A DNA stretch of 62,552 bases from DATHBD01 sp035296325 (lineage in GTDB: Bacteria; Actinomycetota; Actinomycetes; Mycobacteriales; Micromonosporaceae). Location of the stretch: the NCBI GenBank assembly GCA_035296325.1, contig DATHBD010000034.1:1-62552 (forward strand), written 5' to 3'. A program made the position numbers and the translations under genes. This document shows positions 1 to 8,567 of this stretch, piece after piece. The notes under the pieces were generated by a model, which worked only from the letters and a program-made list of their open reading frames with translations, ran no database searches and was not told the origin of the DNA. Positions within the stretch are counted from its first letter, which is position 1, and the number at the start of each line of letters is the position of its first letter.

Positions 1-115
1 CGCTCGCCCAGCCGTTGACGACCTGCGACGAGGCCACCATCGCTCCGCTCGCCGGCTCTCCGGGCACCGAGACGCCGTACTCGGTCTCGATGCCCATGAC
101 GCGGCGGGTGGTCAT
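1..115 (-). CDS. dop: Dop, Pup deamidase/depupylase, N-terminal fragment
   Basis: The first 38 codons of a minus-strand gene run off the left edge. The translation starts MTTRRVMGIETEYGVSV, the conserved N-terminus of Dop/PafA-type carboxylate-amine ligases; the IETEYG segment carries the active-site glutamate region. In the family Dop deamidates the C-terminal Gln of Pup and removes Pup from substrates of the actinobacterial proteasome. It lies 53 bp downstream of arc in the same direction, the usual arrangement of the Pup-proteasome locus. Pup and the prcBA core genes are not in the window and would be expected to the left. Confidence 0.9.
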   Translation of the reverse strand, partial: MTTRRVMGIETEYGVSVPGEPASGAMVASSQVVNGWAS

Positions 116-168
116 GGGCCGAGCCTAGGTCGTCGTCCTGCGGCGTGCAGCGCGCCGCGAGCCGCCGG

Positions 169-1935
169 CTACAGGTACTGGCCGGTGTTGGACACCGTGT
201 CGATCGACTTGCCGCTCTCCTGGCCCTTGGCGCTCGTGACCAGCGTGCGGATGTAGACGATCCGCTCGCCCTTCTTGCCGGAGATGCGGGCCCAGTCGTC
301 CGGGTTCGTCGTGTTCGGCAGGTCCTCGTTCTCCTTGAACTCGTCGACGCAGGCCGACATCAGGTGGGACAGGCGCAGGCCCTTCCCGCCGGTCTCGAGG
401 AAGTCCTTGATGGCCATCTTCTTGGCGCGGGCCACGATGTTCTCGATCATGGCACCGGAGTTGAAGTCCTTGAAGTACAGGACCTCCTTGTCGCCGTTGG
501 CGTAGGTCACCTCGAGGAAGCGGTTCTCCTCGGTCTCGGAGTACATCCGGAGCACCGTGGCGTCGATCATGGCTGCCACCGTCGCCTCCAACGACCCGCC
601 GTGCTCGGCGATGTCGTCGGGGTGCAGCGGGAGCCCGGTGAGGATGTACTTCGAGAAGATGTCCTTGGCCGCCTCGGCGTCCGGACGCTCGATTTTGATC
701 TTCACGTCAAGGCGTCCCGGCCGCAGGATGGCGGGATCGATCATGTCCTCCCGGTTGGAGGCGCCGATCACGATCACGTTTTCCAGGCCTTCGACGCCGT
801 CGATCTCGCTGAGCAGCTGCGGCACGATGGTGTTCTCCACGTCGGAGGAGACACCCGAGCCACGGGTCCGGAAGACCGAGTCCATCTCATCGAAGAACAC
901 GATCACCGGCGTGCCCTCACCGGCCTTCTCCCGGGCACGCTGGAAGATCAGCCGGATGTGCCGCTCAGTCTCGCCGACGTACTTGTTGAGCAGCTCGGGG
1001 CCCTTGATGTTGAGGAAGAAGCTGGTGTGCTTCTCCTTGCCCTGCCGCTCGGCGATCTTCTTCGCCAGCGAGTTGGCCACGGCCTTGGCGATGAGCGTCT
1101 TGCCACAGCCGGGCGGGCCGTAGAGCAGGATGCCCTTCGGCGGACGCAATTGGTGCTCACGGAACAGCTCGGCGTGCAGGAAGGGCAGCTCCACCGCGTC
1201 GCGGATCTGCTCGATCTGCCGGGAGAGGCCGCCGATGTCCTCGTATCCGACGTCGGGCACCTCCTCCAGCACCAGCTCCTCGACCTCGCTCTTCGGAATA
1301 CGTTCGTAGGCGTACGCCGAGCGCGGCTCGATCATGAGCGAGTCCCCCGCCCGTAGCGGTGAGTCCGCCAGGATGTCGGCGAGGTGCACGATGCGCTCCT
1401 CGTCGGCGTGGGAAATCACCAGGGCCCGGTCGCCCCCCTCAAGAATTTCCTTGAGCATGACGACCTCACCGGCCCGCTCGAACCCGAGCGCGTCGACGAT
1501 GTTGAGGGCGTCGTTGAGTAGCACCTCCTGCCCGCGGCGCAGGTCGGCGACCTCGACGGTCGGCGAGACCGCGACCCGCAGCTTGCGGCCGCCGGTGAAG
1601 ACGTCAACGGTGCCGTCGTCGTGGCCGGCCAGGAAGACGCCGTAGCCGCTGGGCGGCTGGGCGAGGCGGTCAACCTCTTCTTTGAGGCTCACGATCTGGG
1701 CCCGGGCCTCCTTGAGGGTGGCGACGAGCCGGTCGTTGTTTTCGGTCAGCCGAGAAACCTGCGCCTGCGTCGCTGCGAGGCGCTCCTCCAACTGCCGAAC
1801 GTGTCGTGGGCTCTCCGTGAGCTTGCGGCGCACCAGGGCGAGTTCCTCCTGGAGGAACGCAACCTGGGTGGAGAGATCGTGGGCATCCTTCTCCCACCGT
1901 GCGGCGCGAGCATCCGCGTCGTCGCTGCGTGCCAC
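169..1935 (-). CDS. arc: Proteasome-associated AAA+ ATPase ARC/Mpa
   Basis: Hexameric AAA+ unfoldase that recognises Pup-tagged proteins and feeds them into the 20S proteasome. From the chosen start (588 aa) the order is an N-terminal coiled coil (about residues 15-95) that binds Pup, OB domains (about 95-230), and the AAA+ domain with Walker A GPPGCGKT at about 273-280 and Walker B FFDE at about 347-350. The C-terminus is GQYL, with the penultimate Tyr that docks into the proteasome alpha ring. I chose GTG 1935 because GGGGAGGTGGGAC sits just upstream; an in-frame ATG at 1971 would add 12 residues and lacks such a site. Length and domains are normal for the family. Confidence 0.97.
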   Translation of the reverse strand: MARSDDADARAARWEKDAHDLSTQVAFLQEELALVRRKLTESPRHVRQLEERLAATQAQVSRLTENNDRLVATLKEARAQIVSLKEEVDRLAQPPSGYGVFLAGHDDGTVDVFTGGRKLRVAVSPTVEVADLRRGQEVLLNDALNIVDALGFERAGEVVMLKEILEGGDRALVISHADEERIVHLADILADSPLRAGDSLMIEPRSAYAYERIPKSEVEELVLEEVPDVGYEDIGGLSRQIEQIRDAVELPFLHAELFREHQLRPPKGILLYGPPGCGKTLIAKAVANSLAKKIAERQGKEKHTSFFLNIKGPELLNKYVGETERHIRLIFQRAREKAGEGTPVIVFFDEMDSVFRTRGSGVSSDVENTIVPQLLSEIDGVEGLENVIVIGASNREDMIDPAILRPGRLDVKIKIERPDAEAAKDIFSKYILTGLPLHPDDIAEHGGSLEATVAAMIDATVLRMYSETEENRFLEVTYANGDKEVLYFKDFNSGAMIENIVARAKKMAIKDFLETGGKGLRLSHLMSACVDEFKENEDLPNTTNPDDWARISGKKGERIVYIRTLVTSAKGQESGKSIDTVSNTGQYL

Positions 1936-2124
1936 GTCCCACCTCCCCGGGGGCTTTAACGTTGTCCCCATAGCCTATCTGCTGATCGCCTGTTGAGGAC
2001 TATGCCGGCACTCCCGCCGTCGGGTGTTTACAAATCGTGCTGCGATGCTGATCACCCCGTGACCGACCGTCCAACCGATTCGGCACGCCAGGGGGTACCG
2101 TTCGCCACGACGAGGGGAGCTGGC

Positions 2125-2424
2125 GTGGCGACCGAGACCGACACCGGGACCGCGGAACTGCACGTCTGGGTGGACCAGGATCTCTGCACCGGCGATGGGC
2201 TCTGCGTGCAGTACGCCGGCGAGGTGTTCGAGTTCGACATCGACGGCCTGGCCTACGTCAAGGACGGCTCGGGCACGCTGCAACTCGCCCCCGGCAGCCG
2301 GGTCGATGTGCCGGCCCACCTGCGGCTCGATGTGATCGACGCGGCGAAGGACTGCCCCGGCGAATGCATCCACGTGCAGCGGGTCGCCGACGGTGCCGAG
2401 ATCGCCGGCCCGGACGACGGTTGA
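2125..2424 (+). CDS. Small single-cluster ferredoxin
   Basis: A 99-aa acidic electron-transfer protein. Cysteines at 21 and 27 (CTGDGLC) and at 77 and 81 (DCPGEC) fit the 3Fe-4S or modified 4Fe-4S ferredoxins common in actinobacteria, which often serve cytochromes P450 or other oxidoreductases. GTG 2125 was chosen because GAGGGGAGC lies directly upstream; an upstream in-frame start at 1993 would add 44 residues of poor composition. The gene is divergent from arc, and a ferredoxin beside the proteasome ATPase is common in actinobacteria. No redox partner is adjacent, so its electron acceptor is unknown. Confidence 0.85.
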   Translation: MATETDTGTAELHVWVDQDLCTGDGLCVQYAGEVFEFDIDGLAYVKDGSGTLQLAPGSRVDVPAHLRLDVIDAAKDCPGECIHVQRVADGAEIAGPDDG

Positions 2425-2446
2425 CCGTACCGCGTCGGACGGTCAG
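2423..2446. terminator. Short dyad between convergent genes
   Basis: TGACCGT and ACGGTCA form a 7-bp stem with a 10-base loop. It overlaps the stop codons of the ferredoxin (plus) and the DUF5998-like gene (minus), so it could act as a compact bidirectional terminator. No T-tract is visible, as is usual in high-G+C actinobacteria. Confidence 0.4.
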
Positions 2447-3012
2447 ATCATCGGCTTGCCGACAAGTGACGAGACGAGCCGGGCGAACTCCTCCAGTCGC
2501 GCGATCTGCCCCGCTCCACCGTCGTCCACGGTCTTGCCGAAGCGCAGCGCGTCGTGGCGCAGGATGGAGCCGCTTTCCTCACTTGCGACATTCGCCTCAT
2601 CCAGGGACGTCAGCAGCAGGTACACGTCGACGCTGTCCACCCTGATATGGCCCGTGCCGGTGCGGGTGAGGCGCCGCCGGCAACCCACCTCGGTGACCGC
2701 GGAAAGCGCCACGACCCGCAGCGACGAGGTCATCGAGCCGGCCGGGCCCTCCTCGGGAGGGATGTCCTCGCCGTGCCACAGGATCAGTCTGGTGCCGTCG
2801 CAGACGACGACCTCCTGCCAGACACCGTTGACGTCGTTGACGAACCGCTCGAGCGTGAATCCCAGGACCGACTGCCCGCGTAGGACGCCGGCCAGGGCGT
2901 CCAGGGCGACGTCCGGGTCCCGTAGGTACGCCCGGGCCGCCGACTCCAGGTCCGGGTAGGGCGACCAGTCGGGAAACACCGCCGGGAGGTCGCTGAAGCT
3001 CGGTCGGCTCAC
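2443..3012 (-). CDS. Conserved actinobacterial protein, DUF5998-like
   Basis: A soluble 189-aa protein with no signal peptide, membrane segment or cysteine pattern suggesting an enzyme class. Family assignment (DUF5998) is from memory of the conserved gene that follows trmI near the actinobacterial proteasome locus; the function is unknown. Its ATG overlaps the trmI stop by 4 bp (ATGA), so it is the last gene of the S2P-trmI operon and is probably translationally coupled. It contains a PPEEGPAGSMTSSLRVV segment followed by a conserved-looking C-terminal half. Confidence 0.75.
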   Translation of the reverse strand: MSRPSFSDLPAVFPDWSPYPDLESAARAYLRDPDVALDALAGVLRGQSVLGFTLERFVNDVNGVWQEVVVCDGTRLILWHGEDIPPEEGPAGSMTSSLRVVALSAVTEVGCRRRLTRTGTGHIRVDSVDVYLLLTSLDEANVASEESGSILRHDALRFGKTVDDGGAGQIARLEEFARLVSSLVGKPMI

Positions 3013-4073
3013 CCGGCCACCTCCTCCGTGCCCTCAACCGCCGGTTCAGCGGACATTCCAGCCCCAGCCATACCAGGCAGACCGGCGGCCACGCCAGCCT
3101 CCGCCGCCTGCTTCGCGGCAACGCCCGCCTCCGCCGCCTGCTTCGCGGCGTATGCCTCGGCGCCCTTGCTCGGTTTGCGACGCCGGGCCGGCGCCACGAC
3201 GCCCGGGGCAAGCCGCCGCGTCGTCACCAGGAACGCCGTGTGGGCGATCATCCGGTGGTCCGGGCGCACCGCCAGCCCGTCGACGTGCCAGTCCCGCACC
3301 AGCGTCTCCCACGCGCGCGGCTCGGTGAACCCCCCGCGCCGTCGCACCGCCTCGATCAGCTCGGACAGCTGCGGCGTGGTAGCCACGTAGCCGACCAGGA
3401 CACCGCCCGGCAGCAACACCCGTTCGACCAGATCGAGGACCTCCCACGGGGTCAGCATGTCAAGGATTATCCGGTCGAACGTGCTTTCGGCGCAGCTCGA
3501 TACATCACCGACTGTCAGCGTCCAGTTTGGCTGCGGACCGCCGAGAAACGCCTCGACGTTACGACGGGCGATCTCCGCGAAGTCCGGCCGGAGCTCGTAG
3601 GAGTGCACCTGACCGCTCCCGCCGACCGCTCTGAGCAGCGAACACGTCAGCGCGCCGGAGCCGGCGCCGGCCTCCAGGACCTTCGCACCGGGGAACACAT
3701 CCCCCATCGCGACAATCTGGGCCGCGTCCTTCGGGTAGATCACCTGGGCGCCGCGCGGCATGGACAGGACGTAGTCGGCCAGCAGCGGCCGCAGGGCGAG
3801 GTACGTCGTCCCGCCGGTCGAGGTGACCACGCTACCGTCCGGCAGGCCGATCAGATCGTCGTGCGGGAGCATGCCGCGGTGCGTGTGGAACACCTTGCCC
3901 GGCTGCAGCACCAGGGTGTGCATCCGGCCCTTGGGGTCGGTGAGCTGCACCCGGTCCGCCGGCCGGAACGGACCGCGGTGGGGCACGGCCGGGGCGGGGT
4001 GCGCCGGGGCGTCCGATGGCCGGTCCGCCTCCGGCACGACGACGGGCGCGGGCCGCGGCGGGGAAACAGTCAC
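3009..4073 (-). CDS. trmI: tRNA (adenine-N1)-methyltransferase TrmI
   Basis: SAM-dependent methyltransferase that makes m1A58 in the T-loop of tRNA; tetrameric in the family. The N-terminal beta domain is followed by a Rossmann methyltransferase core with motif I VLEAGAGSGALT and the adjacent acidic YELRPDFAEIA loop; RIILDMLTPW fits the motif IV region. At 354 aa it is longer than the usual 280-300: there is a Pro-rich N-terminal extension of about 40 residues and an Ala/Gln-rich C-terminal tail containing a 10-residue duplication. It is coupled by 4-bp overlaps to the site-2 protease upstream and the DUF5998-like gene downstream. M. tuberculosis Rv2118c is the likely orthologue. Confidence 0.93.
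   Translation of the reverse strand: MTVSPPRPAPVVVPEADRPSDAPAHPAPAVPHRGPFRPADRVQLTDPKGRMHTLVLQPGKVFHTHRGMLPHDDLIGLPDGSVVTSTGGTTYLALRPLLADYVLSMPRGAQVIYPKDAAQIVAMGDVFPGAKVLEAGAGSGALTCSLLRAVGGSGQVHSYELRPDFAEIARRNVEAFLGGPQPNWTLTVGDVSSCAESTFDRIILDMLTPWEVLDLVERVLLPGGVLVGYVATTPQLSELIEAVRRRGGFTEPRAWETLVRDWHVDGLAVRPDHRMIAHTAFLVTTRRLAPGVVAPARRRKPSKGAEAYAAKQAAEAGVAAKQAAEAGVAAGLPGMAGAGMSAEPAVEGTEEVAG
3091..3150. repeat. 30-bp tandem direct repeat inside trmI
   Basis: Two adjacent 30-bp copies (3091-3120 and 3121-3150) differ at only two positions. On the minus strand they encode two copies of AKQAAEAGVA in the C-terminal tail of TrmI. The period is a multiple of three, so copy-number change would keep the frame. 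Confidence 0.9.
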
Positions 4074-5281
4074 CGGGACATCCTCCTGGCGGTCGGGGTC
4101 CGGCGTAGGCCGGACAGCAACATCTGGGCGAGGTCGGCGCCACGCAGGACGCCGACCACATCCTCGTCCTCGACCACGAGGTAGTCGCCCTGCGGGTCGG
4201 CCGCCACGGCGCGCAGCAGGTCAGCGCCGCGCAGGTGGGCAGCGACCACGTGGTCGGCGTCGATCCGGCGGGACAGCGCCTCGACCGCGATCCCGGAGCG
4301 GCGCGGCACCGGCACGGCTCCCGCCGCGGCGTCGTTGAGCAGTGCCGTCACCTGCCCACCGCCGTCGGCGACCGCGATGACCGCGGCGCCCCCCGCAGTG
4401 GCCGGCGCCGCCGCGGCGTACCGCAGCGCCTGCTCCAGTGGGGTGGACCCGGCCACCGCGACGATCGGCCGGACCAGGCCGGACAGGTCGAGGTCGCGGA
4501 GTTGGCCGCCCATCCGGCCGGCCCTCAGCGCGTGCCCCGCACCGGTCCAGATGGATGCCGCGACGAGCAGGAGGAAGACCACGCCGAGGAAGGAGAAGAA
4601 GCCCTGCGCATAGAGAAACGCGGCACCGGCGATACAGATGACCGCGAGGCCGCGACCGGCGTGCGCGGCGATACGGCGCGCCCGGTGCGGGTCCCCGGTG
4701 GCCGCCCAGATCACCGCCTGCACTGCCCGCCCGCCATCCAGCGGCAGGCCGGGCAGGGCATTGAACACGGCCACGATCACATTGCTGACCGCCACCTGGA
4801 ACGCCAGCTCCCGCGCGACGGTCCCCCCGGGCAGGGCAGCGGCGGCGACACCGGAGAGCAGTCCGATGGCCAGCGACACCAGCGGCCCGGCGAGGGACAC
4901 GGTGAGCTCGACCACCGGACGGGGTGCTTCGCGCTCCATCTCGGTGTACCCGCCGAGCATTTCCAGCGTGATCCCGCGCACGCCGATCCCGAACCGCCGG
5001 CTGACCAGCGCGTGGCCCAGCTCGTGCAGCAGGACCGAGGCCACCAGGCACAGGACGAAGCCGAAGCCGATGGCGTACGCCACCGTGGCGGGCAGTTCCG
5101 GCCGGGTGCGGCCGAAGGTCTGTCCGTAGGTGAACGTCACCAGCGCGGCCAGCACGAGCCAGGTCGGACTGAGCCGGACGGGGAAGCCCAGCAGGCGTCC
5201 GAGCGGAATGCCCGACCCGGCGGACGTGGGTTCGGCCGGGCGCGCAGCAGCGGCCACCGGAGCGATATGCGGGTCCATCAC
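4070..5281 (-). CDS. Site-2 protease (M50B) with C-terminal CBS-like region
   Basis: A 403-aa intramembrane zinc metalloprotease. HELGH at 86-90 supplies two zinc ligands and the catalytic Glu; the LDGG motif at 181-184 in ALPGLPLDGG supplies the third ligand. About five to six hydrophobic segments span residues 40-250; the rest is a soluble, probably CBS-type region ending at VVEDEDVVGVL. Such Rv2625c-like proteases act in the cytoplasmic membrane; the substrate cannot be inferred here. It is first in the operon with trmI (4-bp ATGA overlap) and divergent from the RecB-like gene, with 75 bp between. Confidence 0.9.
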   Translation of the reverse strand: MMDPHIAPVAAAARPAEPTSAGSGIPLGRLLGFPVRLSPTWLVLAALVTFTYGQTFGRTRPELPATVAYAIGFGFVLCLVASVLLHELGHALVSRRFGIGVRGITLEMLGGYTEMEREAPRPVVELTVSLAGPLVSLAIGLLSGVAAAALPGGTVARELAFQVAVSNVIVAVFNALPGLPLDGGRAVQAVIWAATGDPHRARRIAAHAGRGLAVICIAGAAFLYAQGFFSFLGVVFLLLVAASIWTGAGHALRAGRMGGQLRDLDLSGLVRPIVAVAGSTPLEQALRYAAAAPATAGGAAVIAVADGGGQVTALLNDAAAGAVPVPRRSGIAVEALSRRIDADHVVAAHLRGADLLRAVAADPQGDYLVVEDEDVVGVLRGADLAQMLLSGLRRTPTARRMSR

Positions 5282-5356
5282 CTGTCGATGCTACGGGTGC
5301 GGACGGTGGTCGGCCGATCGCACCGTTTCGTCGTACCGCTGGCCTAGCCTCGTGGC

Positions 5357-6409
5357 ATGACGGTGCAAGCGGTAACTGATGGGTCTCAGGTGCCCGCGGA
5401 CGGCCTGGACGAGGCGGCGGCCGGCGGGGCGCAGCCATCGCCGAGGCAGCCTTCGCTCTCGCCGTCGCGGGCGGCCGATTTCAAGACGTGCCCGCTGCTC
5501 TACCGGTTCCGCACCATTGACCGGCTGCCCGAGCGCACGTCACCCGACCAGGCTCGGGGCACGCTGGTGCATGCCGTGCTGGAGCGCCTGTTCGATCTGC
5601 CGGCGGCCGACCGCACCCCGGAGCGCGCCGCCGAGCTGGTCGCCCCCGAGTGGGCCCGCCTCGTCGAGGAGCAGCCGGAGCTGGCGGCGCTCTTCGCCGT
5701 GCCACCGGCGGCCGACCTGGACGCGACGCCGGTTGGCGGTGCGCCGACCGGCGAGGTTGCCGACCGGGCCAACCGGGTGGAGGAGTTCGTCGGCTCCGCC
5801 CGGTCGCTGCTCGGGGGGTATTTCGCCGTCGAGGACCCGCGCCGCCTGGAACCGGCGGAGCGGGAGTGCCTGGTGCAGGCCACCGTCGGTGATGATCTGC
5901 TGATCCGGGGCTACGTCGACCGCCTGGACGTCTCACCCGGCGGCGACCTGCGGGTGGTGGACTACAAGACCGGCGGCGCCCCGCGGGAGGCGTTCGAGGC
6001 CCGGGCGCTGTTCCAGTTGAAGTTCTACGCCCTCGTGCTCTGGCGCACCCGCGGCGTGGTCCCCAGGGTGCTCCGCCTGCTGTACCTCAAAGACGCCGAG
6101 GTGTGCGACTTCACCCCCGACGCCGAGGAGCTGGCCCGGTTCGAGCGGACCCTGGTGGCGCTGTGGGAGGCGATCGCCCGGGCCAGCGCGGCCCAGGACT
6201 TCCGACCTCAGCCGAGCCGGCTGTGCGGCTGGTGCAGTCACCAGGCGGTGTGCCCGGCCTTCGGCGGCACCCCACCGCCGTACCCGGCGCCGGCCGAGGC
6301 GGCGGCCGACGGGCCGGTCGCGGCGCTGCACACCACGGCGGCGGCTCCTCCCCCCGGACGAGAGCGTCCGATGCCGGAGGCGGACGCCCACCGCGCCCGG
6401 ACGGACTAG
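5357..6409 (+). CDS. RecB-like PD-(D/E)XK exonuclease, Fe-S type
   Basis: A 350-aa stand-alone RecB-family nuclease (Rv2119-like). The N-terminus has LSPSRAADFKTCPLLYRF, with the first cluster cysteine; the nuclease core shows GTLVHAVLERLF and VVDYKTGG (active-site D and K); the C-terminus carries LCGWCSHQAVCP, giving the other three cysteines of an AddB-like 4Fe-4S cluster. It presumably processes DNA ends, but its partner in actinobacteria is not established. The last 40 or so residues are Ala/Pro-rich. It sits beside trmI as in mycobacteria. Confidence 0.9.
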   Translation: MTVQAVTDGSQVPADGLDEAAAGGAQPSPRQPSLSPSRAADFKTCPLLYRFRTIDRLPERTSPDQARGTLVHAVLERLFDLPAADRTPERAAELVAPEWARLVEEQPELAALFAVPPAADLDATPVGGAPTGEVADRANRVEEFVGSARSLLGGYFAVEDPRRLEPAERECLVQATVGDDLLIRGYVDRLDVSPGGDLRVVDYKTGGAPREAFEARALFQLKFYALVLWRTRGVVPRVLRLLYLKDAEVCDFTPDAEELARFERTLVALWEAIARASAAQDFRPQPSRLCGWCSHQAVCPAFGGTPPPYPAPAEAAADGPVAALHTTAAAPPPGRERPMPEADAHRARTD

Positions 6410-6419
6410 CGTTCCCCAT

Positions 6420-7787
6420 GTGACGGGTCGCGATCGGCTGGGGCAGGCGGTGCGCGGCGAGGGCGTGCCCGGTGACGCCCTGCTGGCGGTCATGCTCTAC
6501 GTCGGCGGCGCGCTGCTCTGGGCGCTCGGACCGCCGCAGTTCTGGCCGGAGTCATGGCCACTGTCGCTGGCATGGTGGGCGGTGGGCGTGCTCCCGCTCG
6601 CGCTGCGCCGGTCATCTCCGTGGTGGGCCGTGGCGATCCTGACGGTGCACACCCCGCTCTCCCTGGTCCTGATGTCGGAGCTGCCGAACACCACGGCCGG
6701 TGTGATCGTGATGACCTACACCGTGGCGGCGTACCTGACCCTGCGCCAGGCGGTCTCCGCTACGGCCCTGATGTGGCTGCCGGGCGTCGCCATCGCGCTG
6801 CTGCACGGGAATTTCCAGCAGGGTCCGCTGCGCATCCCGACGGCCTACATCGTCCTGATCAACGTGATGACGGCCACGGTGTGCTTCTTCATCGGCCGTA
6901 CAGTCTGCAACCGCCGCGCCTACATGGCCGCCCTGGAGGACCGCACGCGCACGTACCAGGCGACCCAGCACGCGCTGACCGCACAGGCGGTGGCCGCCGA
7001 GCGGCGGCGGATCGCCCGGGAACTGCACGACGTGGTGGCGCACCACGTCAGCGTCATGGGGGTGCTCGCCACCGGCTCGCGACGGACGCTGCGGCGCGAT
7101 CCCGCGGCGGCCGACGAGGCGCTGGCGACGATCGAGGAGACCGGCCGCAGCGCCCTGCGGGAGATGCGGCGCCTGCTCGACGTACTGCGCACCGACGACT
7201 CCGAGCCGGCCGACGAGCTCGCGCCCCAGCCCGGCCTGGCCGGCGTCGGGGTGCTGGTCGAGCAGATCCGGGAGGCGGGGCTGCCGGCGACGCTGCACGT
7301 GGACGGCGATCCGCCCGCGCTGGACCCGGGCGTCGCGCTGACCGTGTACCGCATCGTGCAGGAGGCCCTGACCAATGCGCTCAAGCACGCCGGCGCGGCC
7401 ACCGTCGAGGTGCGGCTGTCCTTCGGCACGTACTGGCTGATCGTCGAGGTCTGCGACAACGGGCGCGGCCCGCGCAGTGGCGTGCCACCCATCGGTCACG
7501 GCCTGCTCGGGATGCGCGAGCGGGTGAGCCTCTACGGCGGGACGCTGCGCACCGGCCCCCGGTCGGGCGGCGGTTACCGGGTGTACGCCAAGATCCCTCT
7601 GGAAGGCACCGGATCGCCACTGGACACGCCGCCCGTGCGGCAGCGGGCCGGCGCACCCGAGCCGGCGGCGGCTGCGGCCGGCGACGGATGGGCCGACCGC
7701 GCGCGCGAGCGTGCGGCCGCCGTGGTGCAGGATGGCACCGTGACGGCTGACGCCCGGCCCGGCGGGGCGAAGGATGCGGCGGCGTGA
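6420..7787 (+). CDS. Sensor histidine kinase, NarL/DesK type
   Basis: A 455-aa membrane sensor. About five hydrophobic segments occupy residues 20-160 without a large extracellular domain, then the dimerisation domain with RIARELHDVVAHH (His203 is the likely phosphate acceptor, HisKA_3 type), then HATPase_c with VQEALTNALKHA (N-box) and GHGLLGMRER (G-box). The start is GTG, 10 bp after the nuclease stop. Its stop overlaps the response-regulator GTG by 4 bp. The C-terminal 70 residues are disordered and Ala-rich. The stimulus is unknown; the downstream ABC genes are plausible targets. Confidence 0.93.
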   Translation: MTGRDRLGQAVRGEGVPGDALLAVMLYVGGALLWALGPPQFWPESWPLSLAWWAVGVLPLALRRSSPWWAVAILTVHTPLSLVLMSELPNTTAGVIVMTYTVAAYLTLRQAVSATALMWLPGVAIALLHGNFQQGPLRIPTAYIVLINVMTATVCFFIGRTVCNRRAYMAALEDRTRTYQATQHALTAQAVAAERRRIARELHDVVAHHVSVMGVLATGSRRTLRRDPAAADEALATIEETGRSALREMRRLLDVLRTDDSEPADELAPQPGLAGVGVLVEQIREAGLPATLHVDGDPPALDPGVALTVYRIVQEALTNALKHAGAATVEVRLSFGTYWLIVEVCDNGRGPRSGVPPIGHGLLGMRERVSLYGGTLRTGPRSGGGYRVYAKIPLEGTGSPLDTPPVRQRAGAPEPAAAAAGDGWADRARERAAAVVQDGTVTADARPGGAKDAAA

Positions 7788-8458
7788 GTGACGCGCGGCC
7801 GGTGCGGTTGCTTCTGGCAGACGACCAGCCGCTGCTCCGTACCGGTTTCCGGATGGTGCTGGGCGGCGAGCCCGACCTCGACATCGTGGCCGAGGCCGGT
7901 GACGGGGTGGAGGCGGTCGACCTGGCCCGCCGCCTGCTGCCCGATGTGGTGCTGATGGACATCCGGATGCCGCGGATGGACGGCGTGGCGGCGACCCGGG
8001 CGATCGTCCAGGCTCGCCTGCCGGTCCGGGTGCTGATCCTGACCACGTTCGACCTGGACGAGTACGTGGTCGGCGCGTTGCGCGCCGGGGCCAGCGGGTT
8101 CCTCGCCAAGGACGTACCGGCGGATGATCTGGTGACCGCGATCCGCACCGTCGCGGCGGGCGACGCGGTGGTGGCGCCGCGGATCCTGCGGCGGCTGCTG
8201 GACCGGTTCGCTCCCGACCTTCCCGACCCCGCTGCGGCACCCCCGCCCGACCTGCGGGTCCTCACCGACCGGGAACGTGAGGTGCTCGTGCAGCTGGCCC
8301 GCGGCAGATCCAACGCCGAGATCGCCCGGGAGCTCTCGGTCAGTGAGACGACCGTCAAGACCCACGTCGGGCACGTACTGACCAAGCTCAATCTCCGCGA
8401 CCGGGTGCAGGCGGTCGTCCTCGCGTACGAGACGGGCCTGGTCAAGCCGGGGTGGTAG
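7784..8458 (+). CDS. Response regulator, NarL/LuxR family
   Basis: A 224-aa cytoplasmic DNA-binding regulator. The receiver domain has the acid pocket D13/D14 and phospho-acceptor Asp59 in VLMDIRMPRMDG; the C-terminal LuxR helix-turn-helix begins at LTDREREVLVQLARG and has the recognition segment LSVSETTVKTHVGHVLTKL. It is the cognate partner of the kinase with which it overlaps (GTGA). It lies 109 bp upstream of the first ABC pair in the same direction, which suggests, but does not prove, that it controls those transporters. Confidence 0.95.
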   Translation: MSDARPVRLLLADDQPLLRTGFRMVLGGEPDLDIVAEAGDGVEAVDLARRLLPDVVLMDIRMPRMDGVAATRAIVQARLPVRVLILTTFDLDEYVVGALRAGASGFLAKDVPADDLVTAIRTVAAGDAVVAPRILRRLLDRFAPDLPDPAAAPPPDLRVLTDREREVLVQLARGRSNAEIARELSVSETTVKTHVGHVLTKLNLRDRVQAVVLAYETGLVKPGW

Positions 8459-8567
8459 ACGTGCTCATCCTCACGGCGTAGGCCCAGACAGGTAGTCAGC
8501 ACGAGAAACCGGTTGCTGACCGGTCGTACCGTAAGCGCGTCGGAAATCAACGCAGGGGGGATTTGGC

